Source: Phoenix dactylifera (lineage: Eukaryota > Streptophyta > Magnoliopsida > Arecales > Arecaceae). From it: a DNA stretch of 64,000 nucleotides. Below are positions 38,801 to 48,973 of this stretch, one piece after another. Positions within the stretch are counted from its first letter, which is position 1; the number at the start of each line of letters is the position of its first letter. The stretch lies in NCBI RefSeq assembly GCF_009389715.1, contig NW_024068486.1, positions 1 to 64,000 on the forward strand. The letters run 5' to 3'. Under the pieces are notes generated by a model. It was given only the letters and a program-made list of their open reading frames with translations. It was not told the DNA's origin and did not search any database. The position numbers and the translations under genes are program-made.

Positions 38801-38831
38801 AAGGAACCGAGGACACAGAGGACGTAGGTAA
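35819..38831 (+). pseudogene. LRR receptor-like protein (RLP, Cf/Eix-type) pseudogene
   Basis: Such proteins are plasma-membrane receptors with extracellular leucine-rich repeats, many acting in pathogen perception. Visible parts in order: signal peptide (IWIAFLLFCGSVQLCLCFSE), LRR N-cap (CIERERKALLSIRKGI ... CCRWRGIRC), many plant LRRs (e.g. LGYLDLGLNLLDGSIPASLG; LQVLDLADNKLSGTLPLSFG), C-cap (LPEKYPGDEPAECP), then in another frame a membrane helix (FVVGFWGFFGTVMLKK) and a basic tail ending at TAA 38,829-38,831. Breaks: TGA at 36,002-36,004 (a CGA-to-TGA change would fit); a 4-base TAGC insertion near 36,815; a solo LTR at 37,018-37,485; a frame change at the A-run near 38,597-38,606; and TAG at 38,634-38,636. 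LRR codons on the two sides of the LTR share a frame once the insert and one target copy are set aside, so the other breaks are independent lesions. No kinase domain follows, so this is an RLP rather than a receptor kinase. Confidence 0.93.
37018..37485 (-). mobile_element. Solo LTR (probably Copia) inside the RLP pseudogene
   Basis: This 468-bp segment has termini TGTTA...TAACA, flanked by the perfect 5-bp duplication TGAAC (37,013-37,017 and 37,486-37,490). On the minus strand it carries a TATA-like CCTATATAAAGG. No internal coding region is present, so it is the product of LTR-LTR recombination. Its length and TGTTAGAATAA start would fit a Copia lineage, which I infer rather than prove. 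Confidence 0.9.
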
Positions 38832-41115
38832 GCAGTTGCAAAGTTGTAATGCTTCCTCACTATGTATGGTTCTGGTTGACTTGATGTTTCTATCATGCAT
38901 CATGCATGAAAGATTAGTAGAAATATGGACTATTAGAATAAATAGAAATGCTTGGAAACTATTTAAATGGTTTAGTTATTAAGGACTTAAAAGCTGTAAT
39001 TGAGTGAATTGCTTAAGCAAAATACTCCTAGAAGCCTTTCTATGCTGAAACTTTTCTTTCGATGCTTTTATCAATGCCAATGATAGGTGTAGCATCCTCA
39101 CTGTTTTGCTTGGAAAAAAATATTTGGATGCTTTATTCTTATCATCGTTTTTAAATAATTTATGTGCAATGATATGGAATTGGAAAATATAAACATATAT
39201 ATTTTTGCATATTTTTTTATTTTTTTCTTTAAGATTCTTAGGCAAAAGGGACAAAGCCCCTAAGAACATTTTTCCAAACCTCACTCCCACGACATCAACC
39301 ATTATGAATTGATTAATTCTTCTTGGTAGATCTTGACTCTCAAAAAGTATGCTTGACACCATTTTGGGCTCTTGACACACACACAGGGCAATGCTAGTCT
39401 CTACAGACGCACACAACGTTGTCAGGATTGTATCACTTCTTGTTCTAATTTTAGAAATCCGATCCATGTAGTTCAAGTTTGGATCAAAGGGATTAGAAAA
39501 GTATGAGTTGATCAAGATGTTGTGATATGTGTCTTAGATTTGTGTTGAGTTTATTGTTTAAGTTGAGGAGAGAAGTGGAGAGGAAAGAAAGGGATGATAT
39601 GGTGCTTGAAGAGGGGTTTGAAAATTTGATTATTGATAAAAAAAAAGCCTTGGATCAAGCAAATCTATTAGAATTATTACAACAGGATGGACTTCAATCT
39701 TACAGGCATAGGAGACTATACCCGGACTTCTATCTAGATCCATTTTGGATGGTCTTGCTTTCAATCTCTCCTTGATCTCCTCAATTTTGCACACCCACAT
39801 CCCAGCTGCAACATGCCAAGATGTAAGTTAAAATCTTTATGTGGCTTGCTTTAGAGCTAAATACAAAAGAAATTCTATCATAAAAAGGTTGGAGTTAAGG
39901 ATCCAATTGCATCCCAGGGATCTATTAGCGCATTTGAGTCAAGGACGATACCCTTTAGTCAAGGATTTGAAGGAAATACTTGAAACAAGTTAACTGAGGA
40001 CCTCACCAGAAAAGGAAGGTGTCATTACACTCTTCTCGTTTATATCCTGATATCCTCACCAAATTAAAGGTTTAATTCCAATCGAATCCAATTAGATCCA
40101 ATTACAAATACTACGATCGACCTATGATTTCTCCATGCTTGCTATAGTATCTTCTAGTCCACATGGATCATACACCAGATATGCTCTGATACCATTTCTA
40201 GCAATGTAGAAGCTAGCTTACCTTAACTAAGCAAAACTAAATGAAATAAATTTGCTATGGAAGCTTGCAACCTTGAGATTGTTAATAATTTTGTTCTAAT
40301 ATATGCATGGGGGCCTCTCTTTACTCTTTAGCATCAAATGGAACAACCCATAGGGATGGTATATCGCACGACATAGTCATTCATTTGGTTGTAGTGTTCC
40401 TAAAGTTCCACAGTTGTCCCACATGTTATGCCGGATTGGCACACTATTGTAGCGAGGGGCAAGTACGAAGGTAGGATTCTGGCAATTGCGACAGCCTCGA
40501 CCTCATTGGTGAATACTCCAGCCCTTTTTTTTTGACAGTTCAGTGAAAGCTATTGCTAGTTCTATAGAGTCCTTGACCATCCCAATCACTGAGTAAATAA
40601 CCAACATAGTGAAAATTGGGTCCCTCAATTTATGCAATGAGTTAATTCTTTGAATTGTATATCTCTATTTTGTCCCCTTTTTTTTCTTTTTTCTTTATGT
40701 ACAGACATTTGATTGCTGATTCCAAATAATTCAGATAAGACTAGATGGTTATAATTATGGTCACAATTCTCCTAATTGTCACAAAGAAGTACACTACATT
40801 ATTGTAACCAAATCATGTGCAAAAGAAGCAGCCTAATGAAACTATGCTTTCAAGTTGCTATTAGACATTTTGTGCAAACTTGCTTAAGAAGACTTCATTT
40901 AGCGAAGCATGGAGTGAAACCATTAGACCTAATTCAAGAAATTAAAGAAAATGAATATAAATGGAGAGGGACAACATTTAATTTAGGTGACATGATCTAA
41001 TCTTATCAGCCTTCCATATTCATGAGAAGAATATCTAGAGTCCATCACTCGGATATCTGATTCTAATTGAGCAAGAATTAAGAGCCGTGCACAATGAAAA
41101 GTTGAGTTTGATTCA
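38832..41115. other. Gene-free stretch between the RLP pseudogene and the Sirevirus
   Basis: No coding exon is recognised; short ORFs at 39,527-39,775 and 40,776-41,000 lack any domain I know. A primer-binding-site-like sequence lies at 40,183-40,194. The right end of this stretch is the unoccupied-side flank of the Sirevirus insertion. Confidence 0.45.
40183..40340 (-). mobile_element. Possible LTR/primer-binding-site relic
   Basis: The minus strand at 40,194-40,183 reads TGGTATCAGAGC, the classic initiator-Met tRNA primer-binding site of plant LTR elements. The DNA to its right (to about 40,340) could be LTR remnant. No boundaries, coding region or duplicate LTR were found. An old, broken fossil at best. 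Confidence 0.35.
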
Positions 41116-41120
41116 ACATG

Positions 41121-43109
41121 TGTTGCCCAGATAAACAACCCAAGAGGGGGGGGGGGTGAATTGGGTTTTAAAATAATTATTACAATTATTTGATTTGCGA
41201 AATACTAATTAACACTTTTTGCAAGTTGATTAATTAGATGCTATGTGCTGTGAATGAAATGAAAGTAAGAGAGATACACAAACAATCACAAACACAAGGA
41301 TTTTATAGTGGTTCGGAGCTAACCCTTGCTCCTACGTCCACTCCCCAAACCTCACTTGGAAATTCACTATAACCCCTCGGATTACAGCCGGTTGTTTTAC
41401 AAGCTCATAACCAAACTTGTTGTTTTACGAGGTCACAACGAACTCGGTCGGTTTTTCCAGGCTCACCGACTAGAACCACCCCGATTGTTTTTCCGGGATC
41501 ACAATCGAACCCTTACACCGTTGGTTTCAACCTAGGCTCACCAACAAACCTATACACCCTTGATTCAATTCCCTGATTGAATCAAGTAAAGACCAAATGG
41601 AAAGAACAAAGACAAACAGAAAAATAGAGCTTCTGAAAAGCAGATATACAGCGATATAACTAAGAGAGAAGTTTAGAGCCCTCAAACACGTTTGAGTTGG
41701 AGTAGAGAAGGGCTTCTGGAACTTTCTGTCTCCTCTTGAATGTCTGGAAGACTTGAAGGCTGGAGGAGACTTCTTTAATGCTGGGAAGAGTCGGTTGAAT
41801 GGAGTTAATGGTGCTCTTCCTTCTTTTCCGTTGAAAAAATCGTTTGCAGATGAAGGATTCTTGTTTTCTTTGAGTGGAATGTTGCTTCTCTCCTTTGCTA
41901 CAATCTTCTGTGGCTATTTAAGCCATTCCCCACGAAAACTAGCCGTTAGACTCACTTTACTAGCCGTTCTGCACACTCTGCACATCCTGACAATGTGTCC
42001 GTTGGGGTCGAAGTCGACTCGCGCGATCTGGAGTCGACTCGGCTGTAGCGGGAGTCGACTCATGCTTTTTTGGAGTCGGCTCGGCAACTGTTCCGGATTT
42101 AAATTAAAGTGAGCTTCTCGACTGGGAGTCGACTCGACTTAACCCGGAGTCGACTCGCCAAAACCTGGAGCTGACCTGGCATTTTTGGAGTCGGCTCATC
42201 CCATGAAATCCACAGAGCTATTCTTCAACTTGGCCCACTCGAGTCGACTCGGAAATACTGGGAGTCGACTCGGCGCTCAGAGCCCGAACTCCCGATCTTC
42301 TGTCTTTTGGCTCGTCCAGTCTTGGAGTCGACTCGAGCTGTTCCGGAGTCGACTCGGCTCTCAGTTTCCGAAACACAGCCTTCTGTCTTTTTGGTGTAGC
42401 GCTGCCTTGGAGTCGACTCGAGCTGTCTTGGAGTCGACTCGCGTCTCAGAGACAACAATTCGGTCTTCTGTCTTTTTGGGGTCGCACTGTCTCGGAGTCG
42501 ACTCGGGCATTGCGGGAGTCGACTCGGATCTCAGTGTCCGAAAACTGCTTTCTGACTTTTGCCTAGTATAACACTGAGAGTCGACTCTAGCTTTCTTTGG
42601 AGTCGACCTGCCAACCATCGGAGTCGACTCGCGTTCCTCAGGAGTCGACTCGGCTCTCAGGGTCGAAAATTGCTCTCTAACTTTTTGTCTGTAACTCCCT
42701 GGAGTCGACTCATACTACTCCAGAGTCGACTCGGCAAGCTTCGGAGTCGACTCGCACTCTTCAGGAGTCGACTCGTTGACAGGTTTTGAATTGAGTCTTT
42801 CTGTTCATCTGTCTGTTCTCAGTCGGAGTCGACTCGTAATGTTCCGGATTCGACTCGAGCCTGTGCCAGTGCTTCTGATACGCTTGGAGTCGACTCGTAA
42901 TATCCCGGAGTCGACTCGAGTCTCAGACTTTGGTTCAACTTGACTTCTTAACTTATCCAAAATATCTTGAACCAAGTCTAGACGCACTTAACCATAAATT
43001 TATAAGATTTTCACTGAAACACTAGATTGAATTCATTAGTAAGCATAAGATATACTCAAATGCTTTGATCTCATCAAAATCAAATAGGGTTATGATCAAT
43101 CACTCCACA
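41121..43109 (-). repeat. 3' LTR of the Sirevirus
   Basis: A 1,989-bp copy nearly identical to 50,804-52,791. Plus-strand ends are TGTTGCCCAG and CACTCCACA. It contains a G-run near 41,146-41,156 and a dense array of the GAGTCGACTC palindrome at about 42,010-42,930. Confidence 0.95.
42008..42930. repeat. GAGTCGACTC palindrome array in the 3' LTR
   Basis: About 28 copies (roughly 22 exact) of the 10-bp palindrome GAGTCGACTC, nearly always in the 12-bp context GGAGTCGACTCG on the plus strand. Many occur as pairs about 25 bp apart, within a larger unit of about 85-95 bp that includes a CTTCTGTCTTTTTGG block. The core contains CpG. Mirrored in the 5' LTR. Confidence 0.93.
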
Positions 43110-43385
43110 CTCTCCCCCTTTTTGATGATGACAAAACATTGAGTATATGTAAAGTGAATTGCTCAACAAACAAGGAGAATTATAGTAAAATTTTAAAATG
43201 AATTCAAATGTCTGGTTATTTAATTTATCCAAACCTGAAAGGTGTGAAACAATAAATTTTGAAGTTAAGGCTCCCCCTTTCATTTGAAATTATATAAGCC
43301 TTCATATCATGCAATCAATTGTTTGGCTTATATGTCTTTAATGATTTTGCTTTCTTAAAAGTTCAGATTCTCCCCCTCAACATAT
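43109..43385 (-). promoter_or_regulatory. Polypurine tracts of the Sirevirus (main plus extra copies)
   Basis: Adjoining the 3' LTR, the minus strand reads AAAAAGGGGGAGAG directly before TGTGGAGTG, the expected plus-strand priming site. Further purine runs of the same type are visible at about 43,270-43,280 (AAAGGGGGAG) and 43,371-43,380 (GAGGGGGAG). Repeated polypurine tracts are a known Sirevirus trait. Confidence 0.8.
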
Positions 43386-43857
43386 GCATTCAACTTGTTT
43401 TGATTTTTTGAATTTTCTTTTAATGCATTGAAGCTTTTGAACTTAAATTTTTGGTTTTTAGAGGAAAAATCTGTCACTTTGTTCTTGAGTAGGATTCAAC
43501 TAATCTCCGAATATCCCTTGAATAGATTCTGGAGATTACTCCATTAGGAGCCCCAACAGAGAGATAATGAGCCTCGAGGTATCAAATCCACTTAGAACAA
43601 ATTATTGTGTATTTTAAAAGTTTTTCTTTTTATGGATTTTCATTGATTCCTATTTCCTTTTACATATCTATTAAATATATTTCTCCTCCTTTTGTCATTG
43701 CATCAAAAAGGAAGTAAGCAGAACACACAAGCAAGCGGAGATCAATTTGCACAATTTTGAAGAAATTTGTCTACTCATTGTATTGATGTATATGTAAGTA
43801 CATTTGTGAATACAATAAGTAAAGCAGAAAATATATGTCAAAATAAAACAAAATCAG

Positions 43858-44124
43858 CTAGGGTCTCCTCGAGGATGTGGCTCCTCCTCTCAATCTGTTT
43901 TGCTCCATGAGGAGACCGACCCCGTCCACAACATTCCCTAGCTGGGAGATAATGGCCGAGGTGGCCCTGCTATGTGTCGTGGAGAGCTCGGTCAGAGTCT
44001 CCTGAAGTGTGTCCAGCTTGGCGATCAGCACATTCGCCAAGCACTCGGCCCCCTGACTAGTAGTCCTCATATCGTGTCGGATGTCATTGCGCATCTTCCG
44101 AGTGTTGCTCGTGACATCGCTCAT
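43858..44124 (-). CDS. Short ORF downstream of the Sirevirus third ORF
   Basis: An 88-codon open stretch with a helical, polar composition (e.g. IAKLDTLQETLTELSTTHSR), which could form a coiled coil. It lies on the element strand between the third ORF and the polypurine tracts. Coiled coils are reported for Sirevirus env-like products, but no domain is certain here. Treated as part of a fossil element. Confidence 0.4.
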   Translation of the reverse strand: MSDVTSNTRKMRNDIRHDMRTTSQGAECLANVLIAKLDTLQETLTELSTTHSRATSAIISQLGNVVDGVGLLMEQNRLRGGATSSRRP

Positions 44125-44257
44125 GTTGGAGAACTGGCTTGTATCAGGCTCCTGACGTTGAAGATCTCCTACCTCAGATGAGCCGTCATCTCGGTCACGG
44201 CTGATAAGGAGGGAACCAATGCAGAGGAGGGTGCAGGGGCTGGACCTCGGAGCTCCC

Positions 44258-45394
44258 TCAGCAGGTCGTCCCGAAGATCTCTAACAATCTCCTGCCGCAA
44301 CTCCCGGAGCTGCTCAGGAGAAATCCGAACCCCATGGGCTGAGTAGGTGGAGCTGAGGAGGAGGGTCCGACTGAGGTGGTGGGAGCTGAGGTGGAGGGAA
44401 AGGTAGGAAAGTCTGAATCAGGATCTGGACTGGGGGAATGTCTGGTAGTAGGTGTGGAGGAAGATGGTTTCCTGACCCAAGTTCCCTCCACCTTACGAAA
44501 CTCCATCCTGTGTAGGGTTCCCTCACGCATGCGATCTGTCCATCGCAATGCGCGAGAGGGTTCCCCCTCAGGAATAGGAATCTCGGACTCCCTAAAAATA
44601 AGTGTGTACATCATCCCATAAAGGAGGGTGAGCCTAGGTCTATCTAGTGGCTCACATAAGTATCTATAGATCATCTTGGGGAAGTTGATAGGGGTGTCTT
44701 GGAGAATGTAGTACATGAGGGCTAGGTCCCTCTCAGACACAAAATCAAATCGGCCGGTCTTAGGGAACAATGATCTAGAAATGATGCTCAGGAGGAGCCG
44801 CATCTCAACAGAAAGTGAGCTAGCGGACACCTCATCTAAGGGGGACTGGGGTGGACTCCCTAAAATGGTCGTAAGGGCCTCAGTCCTATCTTCGGGGTGT
44901 GTAGGAGATACCCCTACTTGGGGAAGATGGAGGATTTGAGCTATGAAATCCTCGGAAATAAATAATGGGACACCGGCTACGGTTCCTTCTATCCCACCAT
45001 TGCCCCTACGCACAGTTCCATAAAACTCCCTAACTAGACCTGGGTATGTGGGGAGATCTAAGGAACAAAAGAACTCTAAACCCTGGGCCCTCAACCTCTC
45101 CCCTATGGTGAAGCCCTCCCGGGAGAGATAGTCAAAGTCGACGTATCTCCCGATGGAGACCGCCTTCCCGGCGCACGGTCGTGAGGGAACCGCCCTCGGC
45201 GGGGAACGAGCCGGAGGTTGTGGCCTCACGGGATCGTTCCGAGCTTTGGAACGTCGCTCGGCACCGGTCGCGGGTTGGGGCCTCTTCCGGCTCGGGACAA
45301 CTGACTTATGGGGCATGGTTGACCTAGGGATGAGGAAAACACCTAAGGGACGGAAGAAGGTCGACGGAAAAGCCCTAAGGACGGTCGGAGACAT
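44258..45394 (-). CDS. Sirevirus third ORF (env-like position), 378 aa
   Basis: Open stretch after pol on the element strand. The N-terminal part is basic and proline-rich (PSRKRPQPATGAERRSKARN). The middle (about residues 80-290) resembles the 'putative plant transposon protein' domain often found in this position (VDFDYLSREGFTIGERLRAQ; LVREFYGTVRRG; GVPLFISEDFIAQILHLPQV). The C-terminal part is Ser/Pro/Thr-rich. No convincing signal peptide or fusion peptide is visible, so 'env-like' refers to position only. It probably requires a subgenomic or spliced message, as proposed for the lineage. Confidence 0.75.
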   Translation of the reverse strand: MSPTVLRAFPSTFFRPLGVFLIPRSTMPHKSVVPSRKRPQPATGAERRSKARNDPVRPQPPARSPPRAVPSRPCAGKAVSIGRYVDFDYLSREGFTIGERLRAQGLEFFCSLDLPTYPGLVREFYGTVRRGNGGIEGTVAGVPLFISEDFIAQILHLPQVGVSPTHPEDRTEALTTILGSPPQSPLDEVSASSLSVEMRLLLSIISRSLFPKTGRFDFVSERDLALMYYILQDTPINFPKMIYRYLCEPLDRPRLTLLYGMMYTLIFRESEIPIPEGEPSRALRWTDRMREGTLHRMEFRKVEGTWVRKPSSSTPTTRHSPSPDPDSDFPTFPSTSAPTTSVGPSSSAPPTQPMGFGFLLSSSGSCGRRLLEIFGTTC

Positions 45395-45489
45395 TGTCGG
45401 AGTCGGCTCTAGGGTTTGTGAACAGTGGCGGCGGTGAATAGAAGTATTGATTAAACGCTTGGATTAGGGTTAAAAACTCGGATCCCGAC

Positions 45490-45712
45490 CGCGAGTCGAC
45501 TCCTGTAAGTCTCGAGTCGACTCGACCTCGAGTCGACTCCAAAATATGCACGAGTCGACTCCCCTTATGCGCCTATTGACCTCGAGTCGACTCCCGAATA
45601 TATGCGAGTCGACTCCCTTATGCTGCCATTGATCTCAAGTCGACTCCCGTACATGTGCGAGTCGACTCTCCCTTACGAGCCGACTCTGAAACTTACTTGA
45701 GTCGTCTCAAAC
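45490..45712. repeat. Internal GAGTCGACTC array, inverted relative to the LTR arrays
   Basis: Nine or ten copies of the same palindrome between pol and the third ORF. Here the plus-strand context is CGAGTCGACTCC, the reverse complement of the GGAGTCGACTCG context in both LTRs. Spacing is about 22-30 bp in part, with some decayed copies at the left-to-right end (CGAGCCGACTC, TGAGTCGTCTC). Confidence 0.9.
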
Positions 45713-45858
45713 TCTGGCACGTACCTAAAAATCATGCTATTTTCGTGCCGAATGAGGGAAATTCACTAAGTTATGATCTGATTTGATGATCATAGATAAG
45801 AAACTCTATATTTTGCACAATCTAATCATCAAAATCAATGAGCTAGAAGAGAATATCA

Positions 45859-48800
45859 CTAGGATGGATCAATCACTCCTAATCCTCTCCTAAGCACACT
45901 AAATCTCTCTTCACTCAAGGGTTTTGTGAAGATATCAGCTAATTGATCATCAGTGCAAACAAATTGAAGTGTCACATCACCATTCATTACATGATCTCTT
46001 ATGAAGTGATGTCTTATCTCAATATGTTTACTTCTTGAATGCTGAATTGGATTTTTAGTTAGATTAATGGCACTTGTATTATCACAATTAATGGAAATTT
46101 TATCTTGTTTAATGCCATAATCTTCCAATTGTTGTTTGATCCACATGATTTGAGCACAACAACTCCCGGCTGCAACATATTCAGCTTCAGCAGTAGATAA
46201 TGCAACCGAGTTTTGTTTCTTGCTAAACCATGAGATTAAGTTTTCTCCTAGGAATTGACATGACTCGCTGGTGCTTTTTCTATCAAGTTTACATCCAGCA
46301 AAGTCTGAATCTGTATATCCTATTAAGTTCAGACTAGATTCTTTAGAATACCATAGACCTATATTTTTTGTTCCTATTAGGTATTTAAAGATTCTCTTGA
46401 CTGCAATTAGATGAGATTCCTTAGGATTAGACTGATATCTAGCACACATGCAAACACTAAACATGATATCAGGTCTACTTGCAGTGAGATACAATAAAGA
46501 TCCTATCATACCTCTATATAACTTTTGATCTACAGATTTACCTGATTTATCTTGATCTAATTTGCATGATGAGCTCATGGGTGTGCTGATTGACTTGTTT
46601 CCTTCCATATCAAACTTCTTAAGCATCTCCTTGATGTATTTGGCTTGATTGATGAAGATGCCTTCTTCAGATTGTTTGATTTGAAGCCCGAGAAAATAGT
46701 TCAGCTCTCCCATCATACTCATCTCAAACTCACTCTGCATCAAGTCAGCAAATTCTTCGCAGAGGCGATTGTTAGTAGCACCGAAAATAATATCATCAAC
46801 ATAAATCTGCACTAATAACATATCTTTGTTTTTCTTCTTTAGAAACAATGTTGTATCTACATTTCCCCTAGAGAACTTATGTTCTAGTAAGAATTTGCTA
46901 AGCCTCTCATACCATGCTCTAGGTGCTTGTTTCAAACCATAAAGTGCTTTGTTCAGTTTATACACATGATTAGGGTATTGATGATTTTCAAAATCAGGAG
47001 GTTGTTCTACATACACCTCCTTATTAATATACCCATTTAAAAATGCACTTTTTACATCCATTTGAAATAATTTGAAATTCTTAGAGCATGCAAATGCTAA
47101 TAATAATCTAATTGCTTTGAGTCTAGCTACAGGTGCAAAGGTTTCATCAAAATCTATACCTTCTTCTTGATTATACCCCTTTGCTACTAGTCTTGCCTTA
47201 TTCCTTATTACAATTCCATTTTCATCAAGTTTGTTTTTATATATCCATTTGGTACCTATGATTGAATATTCAGAAGGTCTTTCAACTAGATTCCATACCT
47301 TGTTTCTAGTAAATTGATTTAATTCTTCTTGCATTGCATTTATCCAATTTACATCTTTTTCAGCTTCTTCTATGTGTTTGGGCTCAAAATGTGAGACGAA
47401 AGCTAGATGATTGTTTAAGTTCCTAAGAGATGCTCTAGTTCTAACAGGTTGAGATGGATCATCTAGAATTAATTCCTTAGGATGCCCGTGAGCAAACCTC
47501 CAAGCCTTAGTCAGCCCATGATCCATAATAGCCTCTTGGCTTGATGATGCACCTCCAATTAATTTTTGATTATCATCTTGTAATGTCATCTCATCTATCT
47601 TTTCTTCAAGAATTTCAGCATCATCATCAAGATTAACTCTCTTACTAGATGAGGTATCACTAGAATCATCAAAAACAACATGTATGGATTCTTCTATAAC
47701 TAGGGTTCTTTTATTAAAGACTCTATAGGCTTTACTAGTTGTAGAGTACCCCAAGAATATACCCTCATCAGATTTAGAGTTAAATTTTCCTAGATTATCT
47801 TTCCCATTATTATGAACAAAACACCTACATCCAAAAACATGAAAGTAATTTACCTTTGGTTTTCTGTTTTTCCAAAGTTCATAAGGTGTTTTCTTTATAA
47901 TGGGTCTCAATAAAACTCTATTTAATATATGACATGAAGTATTGATGGCTTCTCCCCAAAAGTACTTAGGGAGGTTACTTTCACACAACATAGTTCTAGC
48001 CATTTTCTCTAGAGTTCTATTTTTCCTCTCCACAACTCCATTTTGTTGTGGTGTCCTAGGTGCAGAAAAATTATGAGTTATTTTCTTTTTACTACAAAAC
48101 TCATCAAATAAATGATTTTCAAATTTGGTACTATGGTCACTTCTAATAGCTATGACTGAAGTATCTCTAGCATTGGTTACTTCCTTATGAAATTTCTTAA
48201 ACACTGAAAATGCTTGATCTTTATGAACTAAGAACATGACCCAAGTGTATCTAGAAAAATCATCTACAATAACTAGACCAAATTTATTTCCACCTAGACT
48301 TGTGGTTCTAGTTGGTCCGAATAGATCCATGTGTAGTAGTTCTAGAGGTCTAGAGGTAGAGACACACTTTATGGATTTAAAGGAGTTCCTTGATTGTTTG
48401 CCATATTGACAAGCTTCACATATTTTATTCTTTTCAAACTTTAGTTTTGGCAAACCTATCACAGAATCTCTTTTAACTAGTTTAGATATTGTGTCCATGC
48501 TTGCATGCCCTAACTTACGGTACCATAACCAACTAGCATCATTATCCTTAGTTTCATTAACAACTAAACATGGGTTATGTTTGGCAAGATCCTCAAGGTC
48601 TACAACATACACATTTCCACGTCTTATTCCTTTAAAAACTAAACTATTGTCACTTGAGTTGGTTATGATGCATAGTGATGGTTTGAACAAAACATCAAAA
48701 CCTTTATCACACAATTGACTAATGCTAAGTAAATTATGCTTAAGACCATCAACATATCGAACATTATCAATAAAAGTTGAAGGAGTAATTTGTACCTTAC

Positions 48801-48921
48801 CTATAACAATGATGTGACCTTGGTTATTGTCTCCAAACGTCACAGCACCTCCCTTCTTAGCTTCAAGGGTGAAAAATTGATCATTGTCACCCGTCATGTG
48901 TCTTGAGCAGCCACTATCCAA
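45859..48921 (-). CDS. Sirevirus Pol polyprotein, 1,020-codon open frame
   Basis: Domains in order: aspartic protease (LDSGCSRHMTG start), GAG-pre-integrase (WYRKLGHASMDTISKL, with CEACQYGKQ), integrase core (HMDLFGPTRT; VDDFSRYTWVMFL; SAPRTPQQNGVVERKNRTLE), reverse transcriptase (KARLVAKGYNQEEGIDFDET; LFQMDVKSAFLNG; QIYVDDIIFGATN) and RNase H (YTDSDFAGCKLDRKSTSESC; STAEAEYVAAG). Integrase precedes RT, the Copia order. The frame is long and open and lies in a separate frame from gag. Copying of the element RNA would occur in virus-like particles in the cytoplasm. Confidence 0.97.
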   Translation of the reverse strand: MDSGCSRHMTGDNDQFFTLEAKKGGAVTFGDNNQGHIIVIGKVQITPSTFIDNVRYVDGLKHNLLSISQLCDKGFDVLFKPSLCIITNSSDNSLVFKGIRRGNVYVVDLEDLAKHNPCLVVNETKDNDASWLWYRKLGHASMDTISKLVKRDSVIGLPKLKFEKNKICEACQYGKQSRNSFKSIKCVSTSRPLELLHMDLFGPTRTTSLGGNKFGLVIVDDFSRYTWVMFLVHKDQAFSVFKKFHKEVTNARDTSVIAIRSDHSTKFENHLFDEFCSKKKITHNFSAPRTPQQNGVVERKNRTLEKMARTMLCESNLPKYFWGEAINTSCHILNRVLLRPIIKKTPYELWKNRKPKVNYFHVFGCRCFVHNNGKDNLGKFNSKSDEGIFLGYSTTSKAYRVFNKRTLVIEESIHVVFDDSSDTSSSKRVNLDDDAEILEEKIDEMTLQDDNQKLIGGASSSQEAIMDHGLTKAWRFAHGHPKELILDDPSQPVRTRASLRNLNNHLAFVSHFEPKHIEEAEKDVNWINAMQEELNQFTRNKVWNLVERPSEYSIIGTKWIYKNKLDENGIVIRNKARLVAKGYNQEEGIDFDETFAPVARLKAIRLLLAFACSKNFKLFQMDVKSAFLNGYINKEVYVEQPPDFENHQYPNHVYKLNKALYGLKQAPRAWYERLSKFLLEHKFSRGNVDTTLFLKKKNKDMLLVQIYVDDIIFGATNNRLCEEFADLMQSEFEMSMMGELNYFLGLQIKQSEEGIFINQAKYIKEMLKKFDMEGNKSISTPMSSSCKLDQDKSGKSVDQKLYRGMIGSLLYLTASRPDIMFSVCMCARYQSNPKESHLIAVKRIFKYLIGTKNIGLWYSKESSLNLIGYTDSDFAGCKLDRKSTSESCQFLGENLISWFSKKQNSVALSTAEAEYVAAGSCCAQIMWIKQQLEDYGIKQDKISINCDNTSAINLTKNPIQHSRSKHIEIRHHFIRDHVMNGDVTLQFVCTDDQLADIFTKPLSEERFSVLRRGLGVIDPS

Positions 48922-48973
48922 GTACCAACAATTTTTGTTGTCCTTGGCTGCAAGACACTCCTACACAAGCAAA

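Noticed and set aside
40776-41000. 74-codon plus-strand ORF next to the Sirevirus
   Set aside because: No recognisable motif; lies in AT-rich flank and could be chance.
42225-42790. Several ORFs rich in RVDS / ESTPRQ / RSRL repeats on both strands of the LTRs
   Set aside because: They are translations of the palindromic repeat array in all frames, not proteins.
42008-42930. CRISPR-like array of short repeats with spacers
   Set aside because: The repeats are palindromes within a plant LTR, spacers are themselves repeated in a tandem unit, and the array is duplicated in the other LTR. It is not a CRISPR.
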